Assembly (NCBI GenBank): GCA_009923345.1
Contig: RFTR01000007.1
Coordinates: 1 to 24,536 of the forward strand
Length of the DNA: 24,536 nt
Origin: Betaproteobacteria bacterium
GTDB taxonomy: Bacteria; Pseudomonadota; Gammaproteobacteria; Burkholderiales; Burkholderiaceae_C
Direction: 5' to 3'
Positions 14,973 through 22,447 of the stretch are shown piece after piece. Below the pieces are notes generated by a model. The model searched no databases. It was not told the origin of the DNA and saw only the letters and a program-made list of their open reading frames with translations. The translations under genes and the position numbers were made by a program. Position 1 is the stretch's first letter, and every line of letters begins with the position of its first letter.

Positions 14973-16706
14973 TTATTGAACCCGTCGCAGGTAAAGGGTG
15001 ACGTCTTCATTTTTATTGGCAGGACGTTTGATGGTTTCTATGCGGCGCCATTCTTTGATATGGGCTACTTGCGCTAATTCTGGTCGTGAATCGTTATCAA
15101 CCATGAGCCATCGGCACGAGGCGTTTTGTGGCGCCCCAGCATTGTCTAAGGGTTTGATTTCAAAGCCGCCATGGTAGTGAAATGCTGTCATTTGTCCGAC
15201 ATTGAGTCCGTAGGTCATCATGCAATCAGACGATGATCGTCCTTGGGCTTTCATCGTCTGTTGAATTTGCTGAACCCAAGGCACATAGCTTCTTGCAAAA
15301 TCTAAAAGTGGTAGCCACAAGCTCATCAGCAATAACCAACAAAGGGCGGCACCTCCAGAAGGCAATACCAAGCTCTTCCAGATCGCTTGGCGGTGTCTTC
15401 CCACGCGCCACTTCACCAGCCATGCCCATACAGCGGTTGCCATCAGCGCAAACACAAAAGCCAAAACACTGAAACTTGGTTCGAAGCCAGGGGCCAAGCG
15501 TGCGACATTGGCGGCAGGTTGTGGCGGCCAACCTGTTTGCATAGCAATCCAGATCACCCAGATGATGAAGGCGCAACCTGTGAAAAAAATGAGAGTGAAC
15601 CAATCAATAAAAGCAGAAAAGCTGCGTCTAAAAGTTGGGAGTGCAAAGGCGGCTAAGGTTGCCATGGGTGGTAATACCAACATCAGCGTTTGGTCTTCTG
15701 TGCGGGTCATAAACGCAACGCATAGGGCAAGCGCAATAAACCACAGGGGTAGAGCCAAATGCCGGCTCCAGTTCTGCGATAACCATTGACGACGCCATTG
15801 CCATAGCGTCCACAGAACCAGGGGCCACGCAGGCCACATGAACCACACTAGTAAATCAACCAAGCCGCGCCAATTTTTCCAATCTCTTGCCGTTGAAGAT
15901 ATGCGCCAATGAAATAGATCAAAGTAATTAGCAATAGCTGCAATGCCTAAGGCGCACGCCAATAAGGCATAGGCATAGATTCGAAGCGGAGAGCTATTCT
16001 TATTTTCTTTGTCGAAAAAAATAATGCATGCGACACCAGTGGCTAGTAATACGGACAGAGTCGGCGCTCCACTAAAACTCAAGCCTGCAAGAGCCACGAC
16101 CAAAGCCATGAAGCTCTTGAAAGGGTGGAAGGGAAGGGCCGAAGCACCTAAAAATGCGCAGCCAAAAAATGAAAACTGCATCAGCATGGGCGTTGCTTCG
16201 TGAGATAGCAAGGCCAAGCCCAGGCAGGCAATCAAAGCGAGCGCCGCACTGTCTGCAATCGTTCTGGCGTAGTCTTTCGGTTTTGCTTCGCCTCCAAAAG
16301 CAAAAGCAACGGGTTGTGCTCGCGCACCAAGTCCTAAGTAATAGGCTGCTTTCCAAGTGCTAAACATTGTCAAAGCCAGTAGCAAGGCGAAGGGAATGCG
16401 CGCGGCAGATCCTGCTGACAGCCAATTCGGTGCCAGGCCAATTGCCCACGCACCCATCCAATACGCTAGTGGCGCGTCTAAAGGCAAAGTTTGCCCCCAC
16501 ACAGTAGGGTGCAACCAATCGCTTTGTCCTTGTGCCAGCGCCAACATTTGGCCAAAGACTTGGAGTTCCTCTCCCTTCCAAGGTTCTCTACCGACTAATC
16601 CCGGAACCAAATACGCCAAACAAAAAAGCCACAACGCTATCCTCGGCAAAGGCCGAACAGCATTTTGCGCAACGATGGCCGGCGTGGGGTCTTGAGCTTG
16701 TGACAA
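14973..16706 (-). CDS. ArnT-like GT-C family membrane glycosyltransferase
   Basis: This 577-residue polytopic protein resembles the GT-39/GT-83 (PMT/ArnT) group, which transfers sugars from a polyprenyl-phosphate donor on the periplasmic face. It shows a hydrophobic first segment (about 23-39), then a loop with GREPWKGEE (39-47). The acidic pair E46/E47 sits where GT-C enzymes have their catalytic DE-type motif. About ten further hydrophobic segments follow, and a smaller C-terminal periplasmic domain (about 475-577). The region APLAYWMGAWAIGLAP matches the pattern after the first loop in ArnT-like enzymes. The acceptor is unknown; I do not assign arnT because no aminoarabinose genes are near. 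It is co-directional with the MATE gene downstream (6 bases). The start at 16706 is the first ATG and not strongly supported. Confidence 0.75.
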   Translation of the reverse strand: MSQAQDPTPAIVAQNAVRPLPRIALWLFCLAYLVPGLVGREPWKGEELQVFGQMLALAQGQSDWLHPTVWGQTLPLDAPLAYWMGAWAIGLAPNWLSAGSAARIPFALLLALTMFSTWKAAYYLGLGARAQPVAFAFGGEAKPKDYARTIADSAALALIACLGLALLSHEATPMLMQFSFFGCAFLGASALPFHPFKSFMALVVALAGLSFSGAPTLSVLLATGVACIIFFDKENKNSSPLRIYAYALLACALGIAAIANYFDLFHWRISSTARDWKNWRGLVDLLVWFMWPAWPLVLWTLWQWRRQWLSQNWSRHLALPLWFIALALCVAFMTRTEDQTLMLVLPPMATLAAFALPTFRRSFSAFIDWFTLIFFTGCAFIIWVIWIAMQTGWPPQPAANVARLAPGFEPSFSVLAFVFALMATAVWAWLVKWRVGRHRQAIWKSLVLPSGGAALCWLLLMSLWLPLLDFARSYVPWVQQIQQTMKAQGRSSSDCMMTYGLNVGQMTAFHYHGGFEIKPLDNAGAPQNASCRWLMVDNDSRPELAQVAHIKEWRRIETIKRPANKNEDVTLYLRRVQ

Positions 16707-16740
16707 TGTCGTGCGTCGTTAAAAACTACAGGCGATAAAG

Positions 16741-16771
16741 AAAAAAGGCAGCGCCGAAAACGGGCTGCCCT
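16741..16771 (-). terminator. Intrinsic terminator after rpmE2
   Basis: On the - strand GGGCAGC pairs with GCTGCC, extended by an inner CCG/CGG stem with a TTTT loop and one bulged base, followed by TTTTTT (16746-16741). This is a good terminator for rpmE2. A competing hairpin (AAAGGGC 16786-16792 with GCCCTTT 16767-16773) shares bases with its 5' arm. Confidence 0.75.
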
Positions 16772-16792
16772 TTGTGAAGGATGCGAAAGGGC

Positions 16793-17050
16793 TTACTTGG
16801 CAGCCGTTTTACCGTATTTGTTGCGGAAACGTTCCACGCGTCCACCCATGTTGTCCACGGATTTTTGTGTTCCGGTGTAGAAAGGGTGCGACTCACTGGT
16901 AGTGTCCAATTTGTAGAGGGGTAACTCGCGACCATCGTCCATTTTGACGGTTTCTTTGGTGTTAGCGCATGAGCGCGTTACAAACTTAAAACCGTTAGAC
17001 ATGTCCACAAAGCACACTTCGCGGTAGTCTGGGTGAATTCCTTCTTTCAT
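16793..17050 (-). CDS. rpmE2: Ribosomal protein bL31, type B
   Basis: This is protein L31 of the large ribosomal subunit, in the zinc-free type B form. ATG 17050 gives 85 residues. AAGGA lies 7 bases upstream on the - strand, and the N terminus MKEGIHPDYREVCFVD fits the family. The open frame extends 20 residues further upstream but without family similarity. The conserved SHPFYTG is at 54-60. It has only two cysteines (C13 and C28), not the paired CxxC zinc ribbon of type A, hence the type B call. In many Burkholderiales rpmE2 follows rho; here the upstream neighbour is an AEC transporter and rho is absent from the window. A terminator follows the gene. Confidence 0.94.
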   Translation of the reverse strand: MKEGIHPDYREVCFVDMSNGFKFVTRSCANTKETVKMDDGRELPLYKLDTTSESHPFYTGTQKSVDNMGGRVERFRNKYGKTAAK

Positions 17051-17140
17051 GATCTGTTCCTTTTCAACTGCGCTAGCCACACCAGACAATTCCAATGCAC
17101 TTGGCCACAAAACCTATTATTATGCCATAAATGCCTCTTT

Positions 17141-18046
17141 TTATTGCAGGACGCCTAGTGCGAACCAGAGGCTGAAGACCCCTAGGACAGTCGATAGCGT
17201 GACCAAGCCAGCGACCAAAGATCCGTCATAACCCATTCGGTTTGCCAAAACATAGCAACTCGAGGCGGTGGGCAGCGCTGAAAAAGCCAGTAAAACACCA
17301 GTTTGCAGAGGGTCTAAGTGGAGCCACCTGGCAAGTACCCAAGCCACGATCGGCGTCAAAAAGTGGCGAATCAGTAGGACGGAAACGCCCAATAGCTTTG
17401 CTTTTTGCAAACGCCCCAATTCCATGCCTGCCCCCGCCGCCATCAAACCCAAGCTGACTGATGACGATCCCACGCGTTGCAAGGTGGGCGCAGCCCATTC
17501 AGGGATGTGTAAGCCCACTAAATTGGCAACGAGCCCAGACACGGTTGCCAAGATGAGTGGATTACGAATCAGTTCTGCCAAAAAGCCTTTCTCCCCATGT
17601 TTAGCCATGGGCCAAACCGATGCAATATTAAAAATAGGGACACAAACACCTATCAAGACTGCCATCAAGACTAGCGCGGGAGGACCGCCCATTCTTTCGG
17701 TGACGGCCAGTGCAATGTAGGAATTAAATCGAAACGCAATTTGGGTGCTACATGCATGCATGCGTGTGTCGATATGGCGACCTAAAAACGGCAGATAAGG
17801 TAGGACGTAACCCATTGCGATGCCGCACATCCCCATCAACACGCCTGCTTGCAAAAAATGCGTCAGGCTTTGAATATCCAAATTGGTACGTGCAATGGTG
17901 GTGAATAACAAAACAGGAAACAAAAAGTAATACACCAAGCTTTCAACTTGAGACCACATTGTGCGGTTGAGAGCCGTAAAGCGACACAGCAAGTAACCGC
18001 ACAAGATGAGTGAGAAATCTGGTGCAAGAAGAGGTAAGTAATCCAT
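17141..18046 (-). CDS. AEC-family (auxin efflux carrier-like) transporter
   Basis: This is a putative permease of the AEC family (MdcF/YfdV-like), whose bacterial members are linked to export or uptake of small organic acids such as malonate. The substrate is unknown here. The 301-residue protein has about ten membrane segments in two halves. Typical stretches are an N-terminal PDFSLILCGYLLCR, the helix ESLVYYFLFPVLLFTTIA, and the C-terminal SALPTASSCYVLANRMGYDGSLVAGLVTLSTVLGV, with the conserved P-TA--Y-LA pattern of the family. It diverges from the periplasmic Bug/TctC gene, with 99 bases between the starts. That pairing suggests organic-acid transport but does not prove it. rpmE2 follows after 90 bases. 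Confidence 0.87.
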   Translation of the reverse strand: MDYLPLLAPDFSLILCGYLLCRFTALNRTMWSQVESLVYYFLFPVLLFTTIARTNLDIQSLTHFLQAGVLMGMCGIAMGYVLPYLPFLGRHIDTRMHACSTQIAFRFNSYIALAVTERMGGPPALVLMAVLIGVCVPIFNIASVWPMAKHGEKGFLAELIRNPLILATVSGLVANLVGLHIPEWAAPTLQRVGSSSVSLGLMAAGAGMELGRLQKAKLLGVSVLLIRHFLTPIVAWVLARWLHLDPLQTGVLLAFSALPTASSCYVLANRMGYDGSLVAGLVTLSTVLGVFSLWFALGVLQ

Positions 18047-18145
18047 ATGGAGAGAATACCTCGACTTTTGTGACCACTACTTATTGCGTTTACAGTTATG
18101 TTTTACTGCACGCGTTAAACGAAGTTTTAATTTAGGAGTTTTGAG

Positions 18146-19108
18146 ATGAAAAGTAGGTTATTGGCAACACTGAGTATTTGTGCTGTGAGTTCTGCCGTTT
18201 TTGCGCAGGGCTATCCAACCAAAGCGATCCAACTGCAAGTACCTTTTGCACCTGGGGGCACTACGGACATCATTGCTCGCACAATTGCTGAACCCCTAGG
18301 TAAAGCATTAGGGCAAACGGTGGTGGTTGTGAACAAAGCGGGTGGAGGTGGCGTTATTGGCGCCAATGAAACCGCAAAGGCACTACCTGACGGTTATTCG
18401 TTAGGCGTTGCAACGGTCTCTACCACTGCAGCCAATCCTGCAATCAACACCAAAATCCCGTACAACCCGATTACTGACTTTTCTCCCATCATTAATATCG
18501 CAGCGACGCCCAACATCATCGCGGTACATCCTTCGTTTCCTGCTAAAGACTACAAAGGGTTCGTGGCGGAAATAAAGCGCTCACCAGGCCGTTACTCCTA
18601 TTCCTCTTCCGGCACGGGCGGAATTGGCCATTTACAAATGGAGTTGTTTAAGAGCTTGAGCGCGACTTTCATCACGCACATTCCTTATCGCGGTGCAGGC
18701 CCCGCATTAAACGATACCGTGGCTGGCCAAGTCCCCATGATTTTTGACAACTTGCCTTCTGCACTGCCTTTCATCAAGGACAACCGTTTGGTACCCATCG
18801 TGGTAGCGGCACCGCAACGTTTGGCCGTGTTGCCCAATGTGCCGACCTTCAAAGAAATAGGCTTGGAGCCTGTCAACCGTATGGCTTATTACGGTATTTA
18901 CGGACCCAAAGGCTTGCCCAAAGAAGTGATTGACAAAGTCAATGCAGGCGTACGTAAAGCATTGGAAGATCCAGCGGTTCGCAAGCGTATTGAAGACACG
19001 GGTTCTCTCATCATTGCCAACACGCCAGAACAATTCGCTACACAAATCAAAGCGGAGTTTGACGTGTATAAGAAAGTCGTGTCAGAGCAGAAGTTAACGC
19101 TCGATTGA
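18146..19108 (+). CDS. Bug/TctC-family periplasmic substrate-binding protein
   Basis: This is a tripartite tricarboxylate transporter (TTT) receptor-type protein of the Bug family, which binds small carboxylates or similar ligands in the periplasm. The 320-residue product starts at ATG 18146 with AGGAG 7 bases upstream. The signal peptide (MKSRLLATLSICAVSSAVFA) is probably cut after A20. The mature protein begins GYPTKAIQLQVPFAPGGTTDIIAR, the family hallmark, with PDGYSLG, PYRGAGPALNDTVAGQVPMIFDN and LPNVPTFKE following in the usual order. The ligand cannot be predicted. No tctA or tctB membrane partners are in the window, which is common because Bug genes are amplified as orphans in Burkholderiales. 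It diverges from the AEC gene and xerD follows 18 bases later. Confidence 0.93.
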   Translation: MKSRLLATLSICAVSSAVFAQGYPTKAIQLQVPFAPGGTTDIIARTIAEPLGKALGQTVVVVNKAGGGGVIGANETAKALPDGYSLGVATVSTTAANPAINTKIPYNPITDFSPIINIAATPNIIAVHPSFPAKDYKGFVAEIKRSPGRYSYSSSGTGGIGHLQMELFKSLSATFITHIPYRGAGPALNDTVAGQVPMIFDNLPSALPFIKDNRLVPIVVAAPQRLAVLPNVPTFKEIGLEPVNRMAYYGIYGPKGLPKEVIDKVNAGVRKALEDPAVRKRIEDTGSLIIANTPEQFATQIKAEFDVYKKVVSEQKLTLD

Positions 19109-19126
19109 AATAACTTCCAAGTCGCT

Positions 19127-20062
19127 GTGGTTGCTTCACAAGCCTTTGATCCGAGCATCGACACCTTCATCGATGCCTTGTGGCTAGAGGAAGGCTTAGC
19201 GAAAAATTCATTGGCAGCCTACAGACGGGATCTGCAACTTTTTGATGCTTGGTTATCCCAGCAAAACAGTACCTCTACGCATTCGCATTTTGGCCATTTA
19301 TTGCTAGCCAAAGAATCCGATTTACACGAGTACTTTGCCAGCCGTCACGCAACGACCAAAGCAACCTCTGCCAATCGCCGACTAACGGTATTGAAACGTT
19401 TTTACCGTTGGGCATTGCGCGAGCGTATGCGCAGTGATGACCCCACGCTGAAAATGTTGGCTGCCAAGCAGGCGATGCGGGTTCCCAAAACTTTGACAGA
19501 GACGCAAGTCGAAAATTTGCTGTTGGCCCCGAATGTAGAAACACCCCTAGGCGTGCGTGACCGCACCATGCTCGAGTTGATGTATGCCAGTGGTCTTCGG
19601 GTAACTGAGTTGGTGAACCTTAAAGTTTTCCATGTCAGCCTCAATGAGGGTGTGTTGCGTGTGATGGGAAAGGGCAGTAAAGAGCGCTTGGTGCCCTTTG
19701 GCCAAGTAGCCGCGCAATGGTTAGAGCAGTATTTAACGCAATCGCGCCCAGCTTTATTGGGTCAGCATCAAAGTGAAGATCTGTTTATCACCGTGCGAGG
19801 CAAACATGCTGGAGAGGCGATGACGCGTGTGATGTTTTGGCAATTGATCAAACGCTATGCTCTGATTGCAGATATCAAAGTGCCGATATCGCCCCATACT
19901 CTGCGCCATGCTTTCGCTACCCATTTGTTAAACCATGGGGCTGACTTACGTGCCGTGCAAATGTTACTGGGTCATGCGGATATTTCTACGACAACCATCT
20001 ACACGCATATTGCGCGAGAGCGATTGAAGACTCTGCATGGCATGCACCATCCGCGCGGTTGA
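19127..20062 (+). CDS. xerD: Tyrosine site-specific recombinase XerD
   Basis: XerD works with XerC at dif to resolve chromosome dimers at division. The 311-residue protein matches E. coli XerD in the N-terminal SAM-like domain (IDTFIDALWLEEGLAKNSLAAYRRDL), better than XerC. In the catalytic domain are R158 (SGLRVTEL), K182/K185 in GKGSKERLVP, H257 and R260 (HTLRHAFATH), H283 (LGHADIS) and nucleophile Y292 (TIYTHIARERL). The end LHGMHHPR also matches XerD. The only usable start is GTG 19127, with no good ribosome site. It lies 18 bases after the Bug gene, so they may be transcribed together. It converges on the DUF455 gene with 33 bases between. Confidence 0.93.
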   Translation: MVASQAFDPSIDTFIDALWLEEGLAKNSLAAYRRDLQLFDAWLSQQNSTSTHSHFGHLLLAKESDLHEYFASRHATTKATSANRRLTVLKRFYRWALRERMRSDDPTLKMLAAKQAMRVPKTLTETQVENLLLAPNVETPLGVRDRTMLELMYASGLRVTELVNLKVFHVSLNEGVLRVMGKGSKERLVPFGQVAAQWLEQYLTQSRPALLGQHQSEDLFITVRGKHAGEAMTRVMFWQLIKRYALIADIKVPISPHTLRHAFATHLLNHGADLRAVQMLLGHADISTTTIYTHIARERLKTLHGMHHPRG

Positions 20063-20095
20063 GTGTTGTAGGTGGCATGCAGTGCTTGTAATAAC

Positions 20096-20896
20096 TTAGC
20101 CTAATAGATAACCCAGTTCAACCTCGGTAAACCCAGCCCGTAGGCGGGCTTCATGGTTAAAAGGCGGCCTATGTTTCGGTGCGTCGTAGCGCTGAACCAA
20201 TTCTCCATATAGTGCGACGGGGTCAAGTCCCCGTTGCTCGCACAACCATCTGTACCAATGGTTGCCAATCGCAACATGCCCCACTTCGTCGCGCAAAATA
20301 ATGTCCAAAATTTCAACAGCACGCATTGCATCAGGCGTATCTACTTTAAGTAGCTTGGCTTGAATAAGAGGTGTGGCATCTAGGCCTCTTGCTTCTAGTG
20401 TGCGCGGAACCAAGGCCATGCGGGCAAGTACATCGCCTGACGTTCTTTCGCACATTTGCCAAAGGCCATCGTGGGCATCGAAGTCGCCATATGCATGGCC
20501 CAAATGTTTGAGATGCGTATGTAACAACTCAAAATGCTGCGACTCCTCGTAAGCAACGCGCAACCAATCGGTGTAATAGGCCTCAGGCATACCATGGAAC
20601 CGCCATACGGCATCCAGCGCCAAATTGATCGCATTGAACTCAATATGGCAGACCGCATGGAGGAGCGACGCCAAGCCCTCTGGTGTGAACGGTGTCCTAG
20701 TGGGGACTTGCTTTGGGGGAATAAGGCGAGGAAGTGCGGGCCGACCAGGAAGCAAAGTGTTCTGCGTGGGCAGCAGATGTTCGTTCGCAAGCAAAGCCAA
20801 TTCGTGATGTGTTTGCCACAGCAATTGCACCGATTGGACCTTGTCTTTGGGGTCTGCAATGCACAATGCGGTGAGAGAGGCGTGGCGTATGCTCAT
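20096..20896 (-). CDS. DUF455 ferritin-like protein
   Basis: This belongs to the DUF455 family of ferritin-like proteins, related in fold to diiron oxygenases such as MiaE. No function has been firmly shown that I know of. I start it at ATG 20896 (266 residues); the open frame extends 10 residues further through the intergenic palindrome, without family support. Putative metal ligands appear as two helix motifs: E86 with HIEFNAINLALDA and E118/H121 in EESQHFELL, then E204/H207 in LRDEVGHVAIGNHW. The order matches a four-helix carboxylate-bridged site. It diverges from the gamma-carbonic anhydrase and converges on xerD. The pairing of DUF455 with the carbonic anhydrase is one I recall from other beta-proteobacteria. 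Confidence 0.85.
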   Translation of the reverse strand: MSIRHASLTALCIADPKDKVQSVQLLWQTHHELALLANEHLLPTQNTLLPGRPALPRLIPPKQVPTRTPFTPEGLASLLHAVCHIEFNAINLALDAVWRFHGMPEAYYTDWLRVAYEESQHFELLHTHLKHLGHAYGDFDAHDGLWQMCERTSGDVLARMALVPRTLEARGLDATPLIQAKLLKVDTPDAMRAVEILDIILRDEVGHVAIGNHWYRWLCEQRGLDPVALYGELVQRYDAPKHRPPFNHEARLRAGFTEVELGYLLG

Positions 20897-20898
20897 CT

Positions 20899-20910
20899 CT
20901 ACAATTGTAG
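20899..20910. promoter_or_regulatory. Perfect 12-bp palindrome with symmetric -10-like hexamers
   Basis: CTACAATTGTAG is its own reverse complement and contains TACAAT on both strands. It lies in the 51-base gap between the divergent DUF455 and carbonic anhydrase starts. It could be an operator, or a shared -10 region firing in both directions. I see no good -35 element for either direction. On the - strand the spacing would start transcripts at or next to ATG 20896. Confidence 0.4.
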
Positions 20911-20947
20911 GTAGACAACACATCACATCATTAGGTAGGAGATTGGC

Positions 20948-21472
20948 ATGGCCGTTTTACAACTTGACACACATATTCCTCAAATAGACGACACCGCTTG
21001 GATTGCAGACAACGCGCAGGTGATCGGTGAGGTAGAGATGGCTGCCAACTCCAGCGTATGGTTTTCAAGCGTACTACGCGGGGACTCCGGGAAAATCACG
21101 ATCGGTGAAGGCAGCAATATCCAAGACGGAAGTGTGTTGCATGTCGATATTGGTTTACCACTCACTATCGGTAAACATGTGACGGTTGGACATATGGTGC
21201 AACTGCACGGTTGCACGATCGGTGATGAAACTTTGATAGGTATTGGCGCGATAGTTTTGAATGGCGCCAAGATTGGTAAAAACTGTTTAGTAGGCGCTGG
21301 CTCTTTGGTAACCGAGGGGAAGGAGTTCCCTGACGGTTCCATGATTCTTGGAAGTCCAGCCAAAGTCGTACGTGAATTGACGCCAGAGCAAATAGAAGGT
21401 GTGCGCAAAAGTGCAAAAGGTTATATGGCAAATGCCCAGCGCTATAAATCAGGATTGAAGAAACTGTCTTGA
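20948..21472 (+). CDS. Gamma-class carbonic anhydrase-like hexapeptide protein (YrdA family)
   Basis: This is a left-handed beta-helix trimer protein of the gamma-carbonic anhydrase family, YrdA/PaaY-like branch. The 174-residue product starts at ATG 20948 with AGGAG 6 bases upstream. The hexapeptide repeats run from about residue 17 to 135. Three histidines that would bind the metal between subunits are H65 (VLHVD), H82 (VGHMV) and H87 (QLHGC). Many YrdA-type proteins show little or no carbonic anhydrase activity, so the enzymatic role is uncertain. The end LGSPAKVVREL is typical. Its TGA stop overlaps the ATG of hslO by one base, so the two are translationally coupled. Confidence 0.92.
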   Translation: MAVLQLDTHIPQIDDTAWIADNAQVIGEVEMAANSSVWFSSVLRGDSGKITIGEGSNIQDGSVLHVDIGLPLTIGKHVTVGHMVQLHGCTIGDETLIGIGAIVLNGAKIGKNCLVGAGSLVTEGKEFPDGSMILGSPAKVVRELTPEQIEGVRKSAKGYMANAQRYKSGLKKLS

Positions 21473-22446
21473 TGTCTAGGTTGCATAAATTTTTATTCGA
21501 AGGTTTGCCTGTTCGGGGCATATTGGTACAACTCACCGACGTGTGGCAAGAAATATTAAAGCGGCGTGCAGCAAATCTTGACACTGGCGCCTATCCAGAA
21601 CCTGTTCGCCATTTGTTAGGTGAAATGACGGCCGCTGCCGTTTTGATGCAATCCAATATCAAGTTCAATGGTTCCTTGGTCATGCAAATATTTGGCGATG
21701 GCCCATTGAAGTTGGCGGTCGTAGAGGTACAACCCGATTTGAGTGTGCGTGCCACTGCAAAAGTGGTAGGCGAATTAGACGGAGCGCAGACTTTATCTGG
21801 TATGGTTAATGTGAAAAACGAAGGACGTTGCGCCATTACGCTCGACCCGTTGAACAAACTCCCTGGCCAGCAACCCTACCAAGGTGTCGTGCCGCTTTTT
21901 GATGACCATCGCAACAAGATAGACAAATTCAGCGATGTGCTGCAACACTATATGTTGCAAAGCGAACAACTCGATACCACCTTGGTATTGGCGACTGACG
22001 ACAATACAGCTGCTGGCTTGTTGATACAACGTTTGCCTATCAAGGGAGAAGGCAACTTGGCCGCTAAAGCCAGCATGGCGGATGAAGATGAAATTGGGCG
22101 CAACGAAGACTACAACCGCATTTCTATCTTGGCTGCTAGTTTGAAAAGCGAAGAGTTATTGCAGCTGGATGCTGATACGATTTTGAGACGTTTGTTTTGG
22201 GAAGAAAAATTAATTCGCCTAGAAACCTTGAAGCCCAGATTTTCCTGTTCTTGCAGTCGTGACCGTGTCAGCAACATGATTCGTAGCTTAGGCGCCGACG
22301 AAGTCGAAAGCATCTTGTCTGAGCGCAATGACGTAGAGGTAGGCTGTGATTTTTGTGGGCAACAATACCGATTTGATGCGGTGGACGCCGCACAAATATT
22401 TACCAGCGCCGACAAACAAGTGCCTGGTAGTTCGGCGATTCAGTAA
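21472..22446 (+). CDS. hslO: Redox-regulated chaperone Hsp33
   Basis: Hsp33 is a holdase chaperone switched on by oxidation of a zinc-bound cysteine cluster under oxidative heat stress. ATG 21472 overlaps the stop of the preceding gene (TGATG); the TTG just before it is a less likely start. The protein has 324 residues, somewhat longer than the roughly 292 of E. coli, mostly through an extended middle and C-terminal tail. The N-terminal region (LHKFLFEGLPVRGILVQL) and the FGDGPLKLAVVE stretch match the family. The zinc centre is C259-S-C261, then 30 residues, then C292-D-F-C295, the canonical CXC-X27-32-CXXC pattern. It probably shares a transcript with the carbonic anhydrase gene. The next gene converges one base beyond the stop. 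Confidence 0.96.
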   Translation: MSRLHKFLFEGLPVRGILVQLTDVWQEILKRRAANLDTGAYPEPVRHLLGEMTAAAVLMQSNIKFNGSLVMQIFGDGPLKLAVVEVQPDLSVRATAKVVGELDGAQTLSGMVNVKNEGRCAITLDPLNKLPGQQPYQGVVPLFDDHRNKIDKFSDVLQHYMLQSEQLDTTLVLATDDNTAAGLLIQRLPIKGEGNLAAKASMADEDEIGRNEDYNRISILAASLKSEELLQLDADTILRRLFWEEKLIRLETLKPRFSCSCSRDRVSNMIRSLGADEVESILSERNDVEVGCDFCGQQYRFDAVDAAQIFTSADKQVPGSSAIQ

Positions 22447-22447
22447 T

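Noticed and set aside
20217..20234. Perfect hairpin ACGGGG/CCCCGT inside the DUF455 gene
   Set aside because: It lies within coding sequence for EQRGLDPV with no T run on either strand, so it is probably chance.
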